64,000 bases of DNA from Escherichia coli DSM 30083 = JCM 1649 = ATCC 11775 (lineage in GTDB: Bacteria > Pseudomonadota > Gammaproteobacteria > Enterobacterales > Enterobacteriaceae): contig NZ_CP033092.2 of the NCBI RefSeq assembly GCF_003697165.2, forward strand, positions 4,092,001-4,156,000, written 5' to 3'. The translations under genes were made by a program, and so were the position numbers. This document shows, piece after piece, positions 17,605 through 27,169 of the stretch (its first letter is position 1; every line of letters begins with the position of its first letter). Under the pieces are notes generated by a model. That model was not told the DNA's origin. It did no database searches and worked only from the letters and a program-made list of their open reading frames with translations.

Positions 17605-18144
17605 TTACTGATAGGTTAAAGAGAACCAGGCCTGGGCATTGGCGATGCCGCCAGTAACCCGACGCCCGGTAGCACGATATTTGGCGATGAAATGTAGCGA
17701 AGTAGAGCCTGAGTAAAGCCGTTTCCAGTTTGCTGGAGGACGATTAATCGGTACGAGGTTTCCTTCATCATCAAACAACGCTACGCCAATATTGGTGGCT
17801 ATCCCTGGCCCCTCACCCACGGAAAGCACATCCGGATTTTTACCATCCGCGACACCGTGAAACGCCACACCCACACGTTCACTCACCACCGTGCTACATT
17901 CCCGTAAATGAATAACAAAAGGCACCGGTGCGCTATCTTCCCCTACCGCATGAAACCGGTTACTGCTGATTTGCCCCATATTGACCGTCATTTGTTTATC
18001 ACCGGCTTCAATCCGGCAAGTTTCCGCAATAATGACGCCCTGAAATTGCATATTTCCGCCGGGCAGCGTGGTGTTCCATTTATTTCCGGCCAGAGCAAAC
18101 ATTGGCAGCAACGACGCTAATAGAAATAATCTATTCCTTTTCAT
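17605..18144 (-). CDS. fimI: Fimbrin-like protein FimI
   Basis: FimI (179 residues) is a pilin-family protein needed for type 1 fimbriation and thought to end or anchor the rod. It has a signal peptide (MKRNRLFLLASLLPMFALAG), two pilin cysteines (in AETCRIEAG and LRECSTVV) and the penultimate-tyrosine C-terminus FSLTYQ. The start at 18144 gives the standard signal peptide; the frame is open 44 codons further upstream into the fimA-fimI gap, without signal-like sequence. It is second in the operon. Confidence 0.95.
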   Translation of the reverse strand: MKRNRLFLLASLLPMFALAGNKWNTTLPGGNMQFQGVIIAETCRIEAGDKQMTVNMGQISSNRFHAVGEDSAPVPFVIHLRECSTVVSERVGVAFHGVADGKNPDVLSVGEGPGIATNIGVALFDDEGNLVPINRPPANWKRLYSGSTSLHFIAKYRATGRRVTGGIANAQAWFSLTYQ

Positions 18145-18208
18145 CGTTATTTTTATCGCACAAGGGTGGGCATCCCTGCCCGTAATGACGTCCCTGAACC
18201 TGGGTAGG

Positions 18209-18763
18209 TTATTGATACTGAACCTTGAAGGTCGCATCCGCATTAGCAGCACCCGGGGTTGCCTCGCCGATTGCATAATAACGCGCCTGGAACGGAATGG
18301 TGTTGGTACCGTTATTCAGGGTTGTTTGTGCACTAAATGTCGCACCGTCCAGCGTCAGCTCATTTCCTGTTCTGTCCAGTATCTGCACACCAACATTTGT
18401 TGCGCTACCCGCAGCTGAACTCTGCAGAGCCAGTACTTTAGGATGAGCACTGTCAATCGCAGTCCCCAAGAAGGCAACAGCTGCTTTTGTGGCAACACTG
18501 GTATCGCAATCATTCAGCTGAATGTTAAAACCGACAGCAGAGCTGGTTGCTCCAGTCTGCTTCAGACTAGCGGTACGAACCTGGCCCAACTGAACGGTTT
18601 GATCAACAGAGCCTGCATCAACTGCGCAAGCGGCGTTAACAACTTCCCCTTTAAAGTGAACGGTCCCACCATTTACCGTCGTGGGTGTAGTTTCAGCCAG
18701 AGCCGCTGTAGAACTCAGGGACAGAGCCGACAGAACAACAATTGCCAGAGTTTTAATTTTCAT
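18209..18763 (-). CDS. fimA: Major type 1 fimbrial subunit FimA
   Basis: FimA (184 residues) is the rod pilin. A 23-residue signal peptide ends at AALA. The mature protein has the N-terminal donor strand, a Cys pair (NAACAVDAG and NDCDTSV) and the C-terminal ATFKVQYQ chaperone-recognition strand. It differs from K-12 at several surface positions, including a slightly longer N-terminus (ETTPTTVNGG), as is common for this antigenically variable subunit. Its promoter lies in fimS and currently points the other way, so transcription from it should be off. About 120 bp separates the start from the fimS repeat. Confidence 0.98.
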   Translation of the reverse strand: MKIKTLAIVVLSALSLSSTAALAETTPTTVNGGTVHFKGEVVNAACAVDAGSVDQTVQLGQVRTASLKQTGATSSAVGFNIQLNDCDTSVATKAAVAFLGTAIDSAHPKVLALQSSAAGSATNVGVQILDRTGNELTLDGATFSAQTTLNNGTNTIPFQARYYAIGEATPGAANADATFKVQYQ

Positions 18764-18882
18764 ACTACTTTCCTTTCAAAAAACTATTTCTAAATCGACA
18801 TGGGCAGTCGTTCTGTACACTTTGTTCTGTCAACGAGTTTGACTGCCAACACTGCACAGTTTCCCCCCAAAAGATGAAACAT

Positions 18883-19196
18883 TTGGGGCCATTTTGACTC
18901 ATAGAGGAAAGCATCGCGCACAAACTTTTTCAGTTTATTTGTTGGCTTGATATTCTATTGTTATCTTTATTTATAGATTTTTATATTGCATGAGGTGTTT
19001 TTTGGAGAGAAGAATGAGGAAGTTGCTTCGAGACACAGAAACGTTAGCTTTACATTTAGCGGAGGTGATGTGAAATTAATTTACAAGAGAAATGATTTAC
19101 ATATCAAACAGTTAGATGCTTTTTGTCGTTTTATAATATTTTTATGCTTGAGAAAAAATACGTAACTTATTTATGATATGGACAGTTTGGCCCCAA
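18883..19196. other. fimS: fimS invertible DNA switch, phase OFF orientation
   Basis: Nine-base inverted repeats TTGGGGCCA (18883-18891) and TGGCCCCAA (19188-19196) bound a 314-bp segment, exactly the size of the fimS element of type 1 fimbriae. FimB and FimE recombine these repeats. The fimA promoter carried inside (-35 TTGAGA at 19148, -10 TATGAT at 19172) is next to the fimE-side repeat and is read rightward, away from fimA, which lies to the left on the minus strand. The element is therefore in the OFF position in this sequence. Confidence 0.93.
19148..19177 (+). promoter_or_regulatory. fimA promoter, facing away from fimA
   Basis: TTGAGA at 19148-19153 and TATGAT at 19172-19177, 18 bases apart, are the known -35 and -10 of the fimA promoter. 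In this orientation it transcribes across the right-hand repeat toward the 3' end of fimE, on the strand antisense to fimE, while fimA has no promoter next to it. Confidence 0.85.
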
Positions 19197-19243
19197 TTGT
19201 CTTGTATTTATTTGTTTTTTACCTTTACTATCAATAAGTTAAA

Positions 19244-19840
19244 TTAAACTTCTTCTCTTTTTAATTTTTCGTTTATGAGATTATTTCTTTCCCATAATCC
19301 GGCAAAACGAGCAGCATTACTGGCGGTATAACGCACAGTATGGCGAATATTTCGATGCCCGAGATAATCCTGAATTAAACGGGTATCTGCACCACGCTCC
19401 GCCAGTTCATAACCGCAAGCATGCCTTAACATATGAGGATGAGTCTGCGTTACGGTTCCAGCTTCAATACCGGCATCGCGAATAATGCGATAGGCCTGCT
19501 GGCGAGAAAGCCGACTCCCGCGGCGAGAAATAAATATAGCGTCGGTCCGGTCAGCGCCTTTCCAGTTAGCACGTTCCTGGGTCCAGCGTTCCACGGCTTC
19601 ACGCTCATCAAAACGTAACGGGTGAACGGTAGAAAATCCGTTCTTCAGTCGGCGAATATTTATTCGACCTTCATTAAGGTCAAGGTCCTGATAATGCAGA
19701 TCAAGCAGTTCACTAATACGCATCCCATGCCGATATGCCAACAGAATAAGACAATAATCTCTGGCTCCCGTTGCCCCGTAACAAACCGCCTGCATCATGG
19801 CCTGAACTTCTTTACCGGTAAGATAACGACGTTTACTCAC
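19244..19840 (-). CDS. fimE: Tyrosine recombinase FimE (ON-to-OFF switch)
   Basis: FimE (198 residues) is a small tyrosine recombinase that inverts fimS mainly from ON to OFF. The family catalytic residues are visible: the first Arg in YRHGMRISELL, the His-x-x-Arg box in HPHMLRHACG, a second His/Arg in YLGHRNIRH, and the nucleophile Tyr in RYTASNAARF. It lacks the N-terminal arm-binding domain of larger integrases. The gene is upstream of fimS in the operon direction, and its 3' end lies 48 bp from the switch. Confidence 0.97.
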   Translation of the reverse strand: MSKRRYLTGKEVQAMMQAVCYGATGARDYCLILLAYRHGMRISELLDLHYQDLDLNEGRINIRRLKNGFSTVHPLRFDEREAVERWTQERANWKGADRTDAIFISRRGSRLSRQQAYRIIRDAGIEAGTVTQTHPHMLRHACGYELAERGADTRLIQDYLGHRNIRHTVRYTASNAARFAGLWERNNLINEKLKREEV

Positions 19841-20316
19841 AATAGTAGTACTCCTGACTGAGATATATTTGAATGAATACCTATAGGAAACCTCAATCGG
19901 TCAAAATTAGCCCAATAGATAAAAAGATAACCACACACGAAGTGATGTGGCTATCAGTCAATTACATTAAATATCATACAAAAATAAAATATCACTGATG
20001 TGATAACATCTATTTTCATTGATTTGATTCAATATAACAATAGATTGCAGTGGATTAACTTCCAGTTGCTTAAAAAATAAAGAAAAAATGTGAAAACAGA
20101 TGAATTTAAGTGATGTGTAAATTTATGAATGATTTTGTTTATTTATTTTGAAGAACATAAACCATTGTATTTTGTATGGATATGGTTAACTTAATGTTTA
20201 TTATGATAATTAAGAATCACACTTACAATAACATCAATTAATAAATGGTTAATCATTTTTGATATATCGTAAGAATAATGTAGTTTTTAACACCATCCCT
20301 GGTATCTCAACTATCT
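19841..20316. other. AT-rich fimE-fimB intergenic region
   Basis: This 476-bp stretch is strongly AT-rich and holds no gene. It contains the fimE promoter region. By analogy with K-12 it should be silenced by H-NS. No terminators or repeats stood out. Confidence 0.6.
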
Positions 20317-20919
20317 CTATAAAACAGCGTGACGCTGTCGTCCTCTGGCTCTATCCCAGATGCCGTAAAAACGCCCTGCATTGCTGGCGGTATACCAGAC
20401 AGTATGACGAATATTGCGATGCCCAAGATAATCCTGGATAAGTCGCGTATCTATTCCCATATTCGCCAAAGCAAAACCACACGAATGGCGTAACATGTGC
20501 GGATGAATCTCCAGTGACAACCCGGCATTACCACCGGAAGTCGAGATAATATGGTAAAACTGTTGCCGAGAAAGCGGATTCCCCTTACGCGATAAAAATA
20601 CCCACTCGCTCTCAGCATGCGGGTACGAAGTACGGATACTCAACCAGTTTTTTAAAGCCTGAACTTCTTTGTTCAATAGCGGGTGCGTTGTTGAAAAGCC
20701 TTTTTTTAATCGATGGATATATATACACTTTGCCTTAAGATCAATATCCGAAATCCTCAATCGACAAATTTCACTCGCCCGGAAACCATGAATAAAACAA
20801 AGCAAAGTCAGACAATAATTACGTGCTGCATGAGGCCCGGTATTTGCTGCTTTAAGGAGTGATTCGATTTCACTATGGGTCAGGAAGTTCCTTTTTTTGT
20901 TATCAGCCTTATTCTTCAT
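20317..20919 (-). CDS. fimB: Tyrosine recombinase FimB (bidirectional switch)
   Basis: FimB (200 residues) is the paralogue of FimE that inverts fimS in both directions and so turns fimbriae on. The catalytic residues seen are Arg in IHGFRASEIC, His-x-x-Arg in HPHMLRHSCG, Arg in YLGHRNIRH and the Tyr in WYTASNAGRF. It is transcribed on its own toward fimE. Its expression is controlled from far upstream by NanR and NagC, which link fimbriation to sialic acid and GlcNAc; a NanR-type site is present at 21932. Confidence 0.97.
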   Translation of the reverse strand: MKNKADNKKRNFLTHSEIESLLKAANTGPHAARNYCLTLLCFIHGFRASEICRLRISDIDLKAKCIYIHRLKKGFSTTHPLLNKEVQALKNWLSIRTSYPHAESEWVFLSRKGNPLSRQQFYHIISTSGGNAGLSLEIHPHMLRHSCGFALANMGIDTRLIQDYLGHRNIRHTVWYTASNAGRFYGIWDRARGRQRHAVL

Positions 20920-22372
20920 CGTTTTCCCTTATAATTACAGACGCGCACTAGCTGTGCTGGGTTAGCAATAATCCAACATTTTTATCCTGATTATGTTTAT
21001 AAAAGCGAACGTTTGCTTAATAACTAACGTAAGTGGACCAGTTCTTCTGAGTGAACTTAAATGGAGTAGCAACAGTTAATTATAATAACGTTGCCATACA
21101 AACGCTATGCTCTTGCATGCTATGTACCTTTATATATTTATCAATCGGGTACGAATCTAATAATAACCCTCATCATTAATGCAACTAATCTTATCTATAT
21201 ATCATGTGATATGTTCTGTAACAAGTAAAATCAACATAAAAAATTCAGCAAAATTTAATATTCGTTCAACTAGCCGTCTCACATATGACATTATTAGTCA
21301 ACTGCATTTGCCACAAAATGGCTATTTCACGGAACGCAGTAATTTCTTAGTGGCTATTATCATGCTAATTCTTAGATCCCTAGCGATTATTCCTGCCTGG
21401 TTCGTCAGCTTAGGCCATGAGATTGTTACATTCCTGTTTATCCTGGAGATATGGGGGAACGCAGGCGACGCTTTTTCATCTACATCCGTTGGTAACTATG
21501 GCTTTGGTCACTACGACTTAAACCTTCCTCAATCACAGCTATTCGCCGGGCGATACGGCAAACAAACTAAGTGAAACATCATCCTGAAAACACCAACATC
21601 AACAAGCCTCTCCAGATCGACTTCAGAAGTGACCAGTTACAAGCCACAAACCAGGAAACATATTTCATGATGAGAATTATGCTCAGCCTGATGGCGGGTA
21701 AACACTGATTTTCACCAAGCTCACTGAGTTAGCTTGCAAAGCTTCCTTGTTTAGACTCTAAATAAATTATTTATATAACAAATAGTTAAACGAAGATCTT
21801 TAGTTTTTGAAGACCACCGCAAGTGTTCGTCTGGCTTCACATGGCATCTTCCTCTTAGAAAAAGATCGACATATTTTGTGACACGAATTGCAAATCTGGT
21901 TTTGTTGTATGGATTGCGTGATTTTTGATCTGGTATAACAGGTATAAAGGTGCACCAAGATAGTCAATGAGACTGGGCATCTCGTAATCTATGGCAAACA
22001 TCACTTCAGTTCTTTCTCATCGGGTGATGAAAACGCACTTCAGTCTGAAAGGAATATGAAAATGAGATCAACAGACACTCTATTTTATGACTCCGGGTAA
22101 AATGGATTGAGTAAGTGATATAGCTTACGAACATTCAAATCAATTAAACATCAGAATAGATTTTATACTCAGGTATTTAATCTGGCTCTCTGTTTATTTA
22201 AATAATGTGGAAAGAGACTTTTCACAGGAGACATTATACAAAAAAAAATAAAATACAGCTACCGGTTGCCAAAGACACTATAAGCCTGGCAAAAAAATAT
22301 TACACAACATAAATGCTAATTGTTTATGCGGGCTTTGTATTGCTTTCTGTATCCTACAAATGAGTGAAATTT
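20920..22372. promoter_or_regulatory. Long fimB-nanC regulatory region with NanR site
   Basis: About 1.45 kb separates divergent fimB and nanC and has no convincing gene. A 131-codon frame at 21179-21574 lacks a ribosome site. The NanR operator is recognisable as two direct GGTATA hexamers at 21932-21937 and 21941-21946, the form known for this repressor. In K-12 this region also holds two distant NagC sites that activate fimB; I could not place them with certainty. The remaining sequence is AT-rich. Confidence 0.75.
21932..21946 (+). promoter_or_regulatory. NanR operator
   Basis: GGTATAACAGGTATA contains two GGTATA repeats with a three-base spacer, the established recognition sequence of the sialic-acid-responsive repressor NanR. 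It serves both the nanC side and, at a distance, fimB. Confidence 0.85.
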
Positions 22373-23089
22373 ATGAAAAAGGCTAAAATACTTTCTGGCG
22401 TATTATTACTGTGCTTTTCGTCACCATTAATTTCTCAGGCTGCGACACTGGACGTACGTGGTGGATATCGTAGTGGAAGCCACGCCTATGAGACTCGACT
22501 CAAAGTCAGTGAGGGATGGCAAAATGGATGGTGGGCAAGTATGGAAAGTAATACCTGGAATACCATTCATGATAATAAAAAGGAAAATGCCGCACTCAAT
22601 GATGTTCAGGTTGAAGTTAATTACGCGATTAAACTTGATGATCAATGGACGGTGCGCCCGGGAATGTTAACGCATTTTAGCAGCAACGGCACACGCTACG
22701 GACCCTACGTAAAACTGTCCTGGGACGCGACAAAAGATCTTAATTTTGGCATTCGCTATCGTTACGACTGGAAAGCTTACCGACAACAAGACTTATCCGG
22801 TGATATGTCTCGTGATAACGTTCATCGTTGGGATGGATATGTCACTTACCATATTAATAGTGATTTCACCTTCGCATGGCAAACCACGCTATACAGCAAA
22901 CAGAACGATTATCGCTATGCAAACCATAAGAAATGGGCGACGGAAAATGCATTTGTTCTACAATACCATATGACGCCCGATATTACGCCATACATAGAAT
23001 ATGACTACCTTGACCGTCAGGGTGTTTACAACGGCAGAGATAATTTATCGGAAAACAGTTATCGCATTGGTGTGTCATTTAAACTGTAG
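22373..23089 (+). CDS. nanC: N-acetylneuraminate-specific porin NanC
   Basis: NanC (238 residues) is a KdgM-family outer membrane channel that lets sialic acid and related acidic sugars into the periplasm. The signal peptide runs to about residue 23 (ending SQAA). The mature chain is a monomeric 12-strand barrel of alternating aromatic and polar residues with many basic side chains facing the pore, and ends with the outer membrane Phe-x motif (YRIGVSFKL). The start at 22373 gives MKKAKILSG; an ATG three codons earlier is also in frame. It heads nanC-nanM-nanS, induced by sialic acid through NanR. Confidence 0.97.
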   Translation: MKKAKILSGVLLLCFSSPLISQAATLDVRGGYRSGSHAYETRLKVSEGWQNGWWASMESNTWNTIHDNKKENAALNDVQVEVNYAIKLDDQWTVRPGMLTHFSSNGTRYGPYVKLSWDATKDLNFGIRYRYDWKAYRQQDLSGDMSRDNVHRWDGYVTYHINSDFTFAWQTTLYSKQNDYRYANHKKWATENAFVLQYHMTPDITPYIEYDYLDRQGVYNGRDNLSENSYRIGVSFKL

Positions 23090-23108
23090 TAGACAGGAGA
23101 CAGTCACA

Positions 23109-24215
23109 ATGAATAAAACAATAACGGCGCTTGCTATCATGATGGCTTCATTTGCCGCAAACGCGTCTGTATTACCGGAAACTCCTGTGCCATTTAAAAG
23201 TGGTACCGGAGCAATTGATAACGACACTGTCTACATTGGTTTAGGTAGCGCAGGTACGGCATGGTACAAGCTGGATACACAGGCCAAAGATAAAAAATGG
23301 ACAGCGTTAGCTGCATTCCCTGGCGGACCAAGAGATCAAGCAACCTCTGCATTTATTGATGGCAATCTGTATGTGTTTGGCGGCATTGGCAAAAACAGCG
23401 AGGGCTTGACTCAGGTATTTAATGATGTACACAAATACAACCCCAAAACCAATAGCTGGGTTAAATTGATGTCGCACGCGCCGATGGGCATGGCGGGCCA
23501 TGTGACTTTTGTACACAACGGCAAGGCTTATGTTACTGGCGGTGTTAACCAGAATATCTTCAATGGCTATTTTGAAGATCTCAACGAGGCTGGAAAAGAT
23601 TCAACCGCTATAGATAAAATCAACGCCCACTATTTTGACAAAAAAGCAGAAGATTATTTCTTCAATAAGTTTCTGTTGTCTTTTGATCCCTCAACACAGC
23701 AATGGAGTTACGCTGGCGAATCACCCTGGTACGGAACGGCTGGTGCGGCGGTTGTGAATAAAGGTGATAAAACCTGGCTTATTAATGGCGAAGCCAAACC
23801 AGGATTGCGAACGGATGCCGTATTTGAACTTGATTTCACCGGTAATAATTTAAAATGGAATAAGCTTGATCCCGTCTCATCACCAGATGGCGTCGCTGGC
23901 GGTTTTGCGGGGATAAGCAATGATTCTCTTATATTTGCCGGAGGGGCCGGATTCAAAGGTTCACGAGAAAATTACCAGAACGGTAAGAACTATGCGCATG
24001 AAGGCCTGAAAAAATCATATAGCACTGATATTCATCTTTGGCATAACGGGAAATGGGATAAATCGGGTGAATTATCGCAAGGTCGGGCCTACGGAGTATC
24101 ATTGCCCTGGAATAATAGTTTATTAATTATTGGCGGTGAAACTGCAGGCGGCAAAGCGGTGACGGATTCAGTTTTAATTTCTGTGAAGGATAATAAAGTC
24201 ACAGTACAAAACTAA
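23109..24215 (+). CDS. nanM: N-acetylneuraminate epimerase (mutarotase) NanM
   Basis: NanM (368 residues) is the periplasmic enzyme that speeds conversion of alpha- to beta-sialic acid, the form released by sialidases to the form transported. After a 19-residue signal peptide (ending ANA) it has six kelch repeats forming a beta-propeller, seen as recurrent GG-containing motifs such as LYVFGGIG, AYVTGGV, LIFAGGAG and LIIGGE. The start at 23109 follows the AGGAG 12 bases downstream of nanC; the frame is open upstream through nanC but lacks a signal peptide there. Confidence 0.97.
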   Translation: MNKTITALAIMMASFAANASVLPETPVPFKSGTGAIDNDTVYIGLGSAGTAWYKLDTQAKDKKWTALAAFPGGPRDQATSAFIDGNLYVFGGIGKNSEGLTQVFNDVHKYNPKTNSWVKLMSHAPMGMAGHVTFVHNGKAYVTGGVNQNIFNGYFEDLNEAGKDSTAIDKINAHYFDKKAEDYFFNKFLLSFDPSTQQWSYAGESPWYGTAGAAVVNKGDKTWLINGEAKPGLRTDAVFELDFTGNNLKWNKLDPVSSPDGVAGGFAGISNDSLIFAGGAGFKGSRENYQNGKNYAHEGLKKSYSTDIHLWHNGKWDKSGELSQGRAYGVSLPWNNSLLIIGGETAGGKAVTDSVLISVKDNKVTVQN

Positions 24216-24220
24216 CGCTT

Positions 24221-24244
24221 CAGGGCCCCGGTAAAGGGGCCCTG
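24221..24244 (+). terminator. Hairpin between nanM and nanS
   Basis: CAGGGCCCC (24221-24229) pairs perfectly with GGGGCCCTG (24236-24244) around a six-base loop, six bases after the nanM stop. It lacks a T-run, so it may attenuate or stabilise rather than fully stop transcription into nanS. Confidence 0.65.
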
Positions 24245-24279
24245 CTATCAATTTGTCATTTGTATTACGCGAAAATTAT

Positions 24280-25260
24280 ATGAACGCAATAATATCGCCC
24301 GATTATTACTATGTTCTTACCGTTGCTGGTCAGTCTAATGCCATGGCGTATGGCGAAGGACTGCCATTACCGGACAGGGAAGATGCGCCTCATTCCAGAA
24401 TTAAACAATTAGCGAGATTTGCGCATACGCATCCCGGAGGCCCGCCATGTCACTTTAACGACATTATTCCACTGACTCACTGCCCACACGATGTTCAGGA
24501 TATGCAGGGTTATCACCATCCTCTGGCAACGAATCATCAAACACAGTACGGCACCGTTGGCCAGGCACTGCATATTGCACGGAAATTACTGCCCTTCATT
24601 CCTGATAATGCAGGGATTCTTATCGTTCCGTGTTGCCGTGGCGGATCGGCTTTTACCGCGGGCAGCGAAGGGACATATTCAGAACGGCACGGAGCCAGCC
24701 ATGATGCTTGTCGTTGGGGAACGGATACTCCGCTGTACCAGGATTTAGTCAGCAGAACGCGAGCCGCACTGGCAAAAAATCCGCAGAACAAATTCCTCGG
24801 CGTATGCTGGATGCAAGGCGAATTTGACTTAATGACCAGTGACTACGCGTCACACCCTCAACACTTTAATCATATGGTTGAAGCCTTTCGTAGGGATCTA
24901 AAACAATACCATTCTCAGCTTAATAATATTACTGACGCGCCGTGGTTTTGCGGCGATACCACCTGGTACTGGAAAGAAAATTTCCCGCATTCGTATGAAG
25001 CTATTTATGGCAATTATCAAAATAATGTTTTAGCCAATATTATTTTCGTCGACTTCCAGCAACAAGGTGAAAGAGGACTGACGAACGCGCCTGATGAAGA
25101 CCCGGACGATTTAAGCACGGGATATTACGGTTCAGCGTACCGGTCACCGGAGAACTGGACGACGGCACTGCGAAGCAGTCATTTCAGCACTGCAGCCCGT
25201 CGGGGGATTATTTCTGACAGATTTGTAGAAGCAATTTTGCAGTTTTGGCGCGAAAGGTGA
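24280..25260 (+). CDS. nanS: 9-O-acetyl-N-acetylneuraminate esterase NanS
   Basis: NanS (326 residues) removes O-acetyl groups from 9-O-acetylated sialic acids so they can enter the nan pathway. It is an SGNH/GDSL-type hydrolase: the nucleophile block VAGQSNAMAYGEG contains Ser19, and the Gly and Asn blocks and C-terminal SSHFS with the catalytic His are visible. I chose the ATG at 24280 (MNAIISPDYYYV) as the conserved start; the frame opens nine codons earlier. No signal peptide is evident. It is the last gene of the nanCMS unit. Confidence 0.96.
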   Translation: MNAIISPDYYYVLTVAGQSNAMAYGEGLPLPDREDAPHSRIKQLARFAHTHPGGPPCHFNDIIPLTHCPHDVQDMQGYHHPLATNHQTQYGTVGQALHIARKLLPFIPDNAGILIVPCCRGGSAFTAGSEGTYSERHGASHDACRWGTDTPLYQDLVSRTRAALAKNPQNKFLGVCWMQGEFDLMTSDYASHPQHFNHMVEAFRRDLKQYHSQLNNITDAPWFCGDTTWYWKENFPHSYEAIYGNYQNNVLANIIFVDFQQQGERGLTNAPDEDPDDLSTGYYGSAYRSPENWTTALRSSHFSTAARRGIISDRFVEAILQFWRER

Positions 25261-25339
25261 GCGGGGAGTTTATTCATGGGGGATGTCCTTGTTCGTTCTC
25301 AGAGTAGACAACAAAAAACAAATGAGATCAAGGTAATAT

Positions 25340-25639
25340 CTCTTCACTTGCGGGCTCGAACAGCAGGCAATTGCCAATATAATAATCTGGCACAAGGGTG
25401 AAAAACGCGCACCGCATAAACCGTTGTTATTGCTTACAGATTAGCCGGGTGCCTTAATAGACATCCGCGCCTTTTCGATTATGGCTCGGAAATCTACGAA
25501 CATCTACACAGTTTACTGGAACGTTTTGGGCCACAGCGTTCGCAGCACCGTCCTGATATGCCGTTCTGGCGATTATAAGTCGACGGATTCTGGCAAATAG
25601 ACGATGATGATATGCTTAATGATGTTCAAAGAAATTAGG
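25340..25639 (+). pseudogene. Remnant of an HNH endonuclease N-terminal (sulfur-binding-type) domain
   Basis: Two adjacent frames give pieces of one family. The first, around 25391-25441, reads HKGEKRAPHKPLLLLTD then a TAG. The second, from about 25440, reads RLAG followed by RLFDYGSEIYEHLHSLLERF and DMPFWRL, a TAA, then VDGFWQIDDDDML and a TAG at 25636-25638. The order APHKPLLLL, then a seven-residue spacer helix with LLERFGP, then PFWRL and DGFW is the hallmark of the N-terminal domain of HNH restriction endonucleases that recognise phosphorothioated DNA (ScoMcrA-type sulfur-binding domain). One frameshift and an in-frame stop break it, and the HNH nuclease half is missing. This is my reading of motifs; an HMM search would settle it. 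Confidence 0.6.
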
Positions 25640-25842
25640 CCATTATTATATTATTGCTTGCATTTTCTTTCATTCCTAAAAGCACCCGCCATTAATCCCA
25701 GGCGCATTATGCAAAGGAAAATGATTAGGTAAACAATAAGATTTATAATCAGGAAAGGCGACTCGCAATAAAACGGAAAGTCGCCTTAACATTGGTAAAA
25801 TATGCCCTTTACTACTCCTGTATCATGAACGGCTCATCACAT

Positions 25843-27035
25843 TTAAAGCTGACGTTGATCCAGACTACCATATATTGCCTTTATTTCATTTTTTACGCCT
25901 TCACCACGGTACACCAAAGACGTATCGTATCGTTGATACTTATCTTCCCGTGTAGCACTGAACCAGTTAAAAGATCCGACACACAGCAGTTCTTCATCCT
26001 CAATCACAATTTTGCTGTGAACACGATTAACCAATTTCGTAGCGATACCCATCTTATTGAGCTTTTCAACAGCATCATTCAGCAGATGTTGTTTCTCCTG
26101 ACGCTTATCATCATCGACATGCGCTATACTGCAGTTTTTATCCGTCACCACGGTAATATCAATGCCCCGGGAACGGGCCAAAGCCATTGATGCCAGAAAT
26201 CCCGTTTGCTCCACTTTTTGCCAGGATAACCAAGGGGAAATAATCGTTATTTTCTTTTGAGCTCCGGCAAGAGTCTTGTTCAAAAATTCATCATGCTGCT
26301 CCACACCATGCAGCGTTGAAATTTGTGTATGTGCGGAAATTAAATCCTGTCGTTTCTGAAACTCAAATTGCAACGCATTATTATCTGAAGAAAAGAGATA
26401 TTTTGCCAATAACCCTCGCGGCGAAAATGCGGGCTGCATCTCGATAAGGTCCATATCGCCAAATACCAGAAAACTATCTTTAGCGCGTGAGACAGCAACA
26501 TTGAGGATAGTGCTGTTGCTATCAAGAAACCTGCCATCTTCATGTTTTGAGTAGACAGGAGAAAAGAGAACAATCGCCCTTTCCGCCCCCTGCAAGGAGT
26601 GCACAGTCCCCACTGTCAGTAAACCCTGCTCGTCTTTGCCATTAATTTCCAGCTTACGCAATGACATTTTGATAGCATTAACCTGCGCCGAAAATGGCGT
26701 CACAACACCAACAACTTTGTACAGTGGTTCCCCGTAATGGCGCTCTATATCATCCTTATGTGCCACCAGCCATGCTGCTATTGTTTCAGCTTCAAGAGGG
26801 TTATGACGGCTCCCTCCATTTGGCTTCATGCCTCTACCATCAATATGTAAATATCCCATTGCGGGGAAAATCGTCCTTTTTCCATCCCTCTTTTAGGCTG
26901 CAACTTACCGTGATAGCAAAGTGAGTTACAGTAGTCGATGATGTTATTGAAACAGCGACGATGCTCATACAGATACATTCCGCGCTCGAACTTGGGATCA
27001 TACTGGTAGTGAGAGTTGAACTGGGCTACCTGCAT
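25843..27035 (-). pseudogene. yjhR: YjhR: C-terminal remnant of a superfamily 1 helicase fused to a PLD nuclease domain
   Basis: The main frame, 25843-26859, codes for 338 residues. Its first part has late motifs of DNA2/NAM7-type helicases (VVTPFSAQVNAIK, then TVGTVHSLQGAERAIVLFSPVY and LNVAVSRAKDSFLVFGD). The rest is a phospholipase D-like nuclease domain with the catalytic HSKIVIEDEELLCVGSFNW (HxK...GSxN) signature. The preceding piece of the same helicase (EHRRCFNNIIDYCNSLCYHG) lies in a different frame at 26858-27035, so there is a one-base shift in a C-run near 26860. The ATPase half with Walker A and B is gone. The PLD domain frame is intact and could still be made. Confidence 0.8.
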
Positions 27036-27169
27036 TACGCTGCCAGATGCTGCACTTTTTCCAGACCCATTTATTATCGAATACGGTGACCGCCTGAGCG
27101 GCCACCTTTAATCGTGGGCAGTTACACAGAATTATTTACAGGGTCTTGCTGGGAGTTCTTACACTTGCT

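Noticed and set aside
21179..21574. 131-codon plus-strand frame in the fimB-nanC gap
   Set aside because: No ribosome site before its ATG, AT-rich sequence, no recognisable domain, and the region is known as a long regulatory gap of similar length in K-12.
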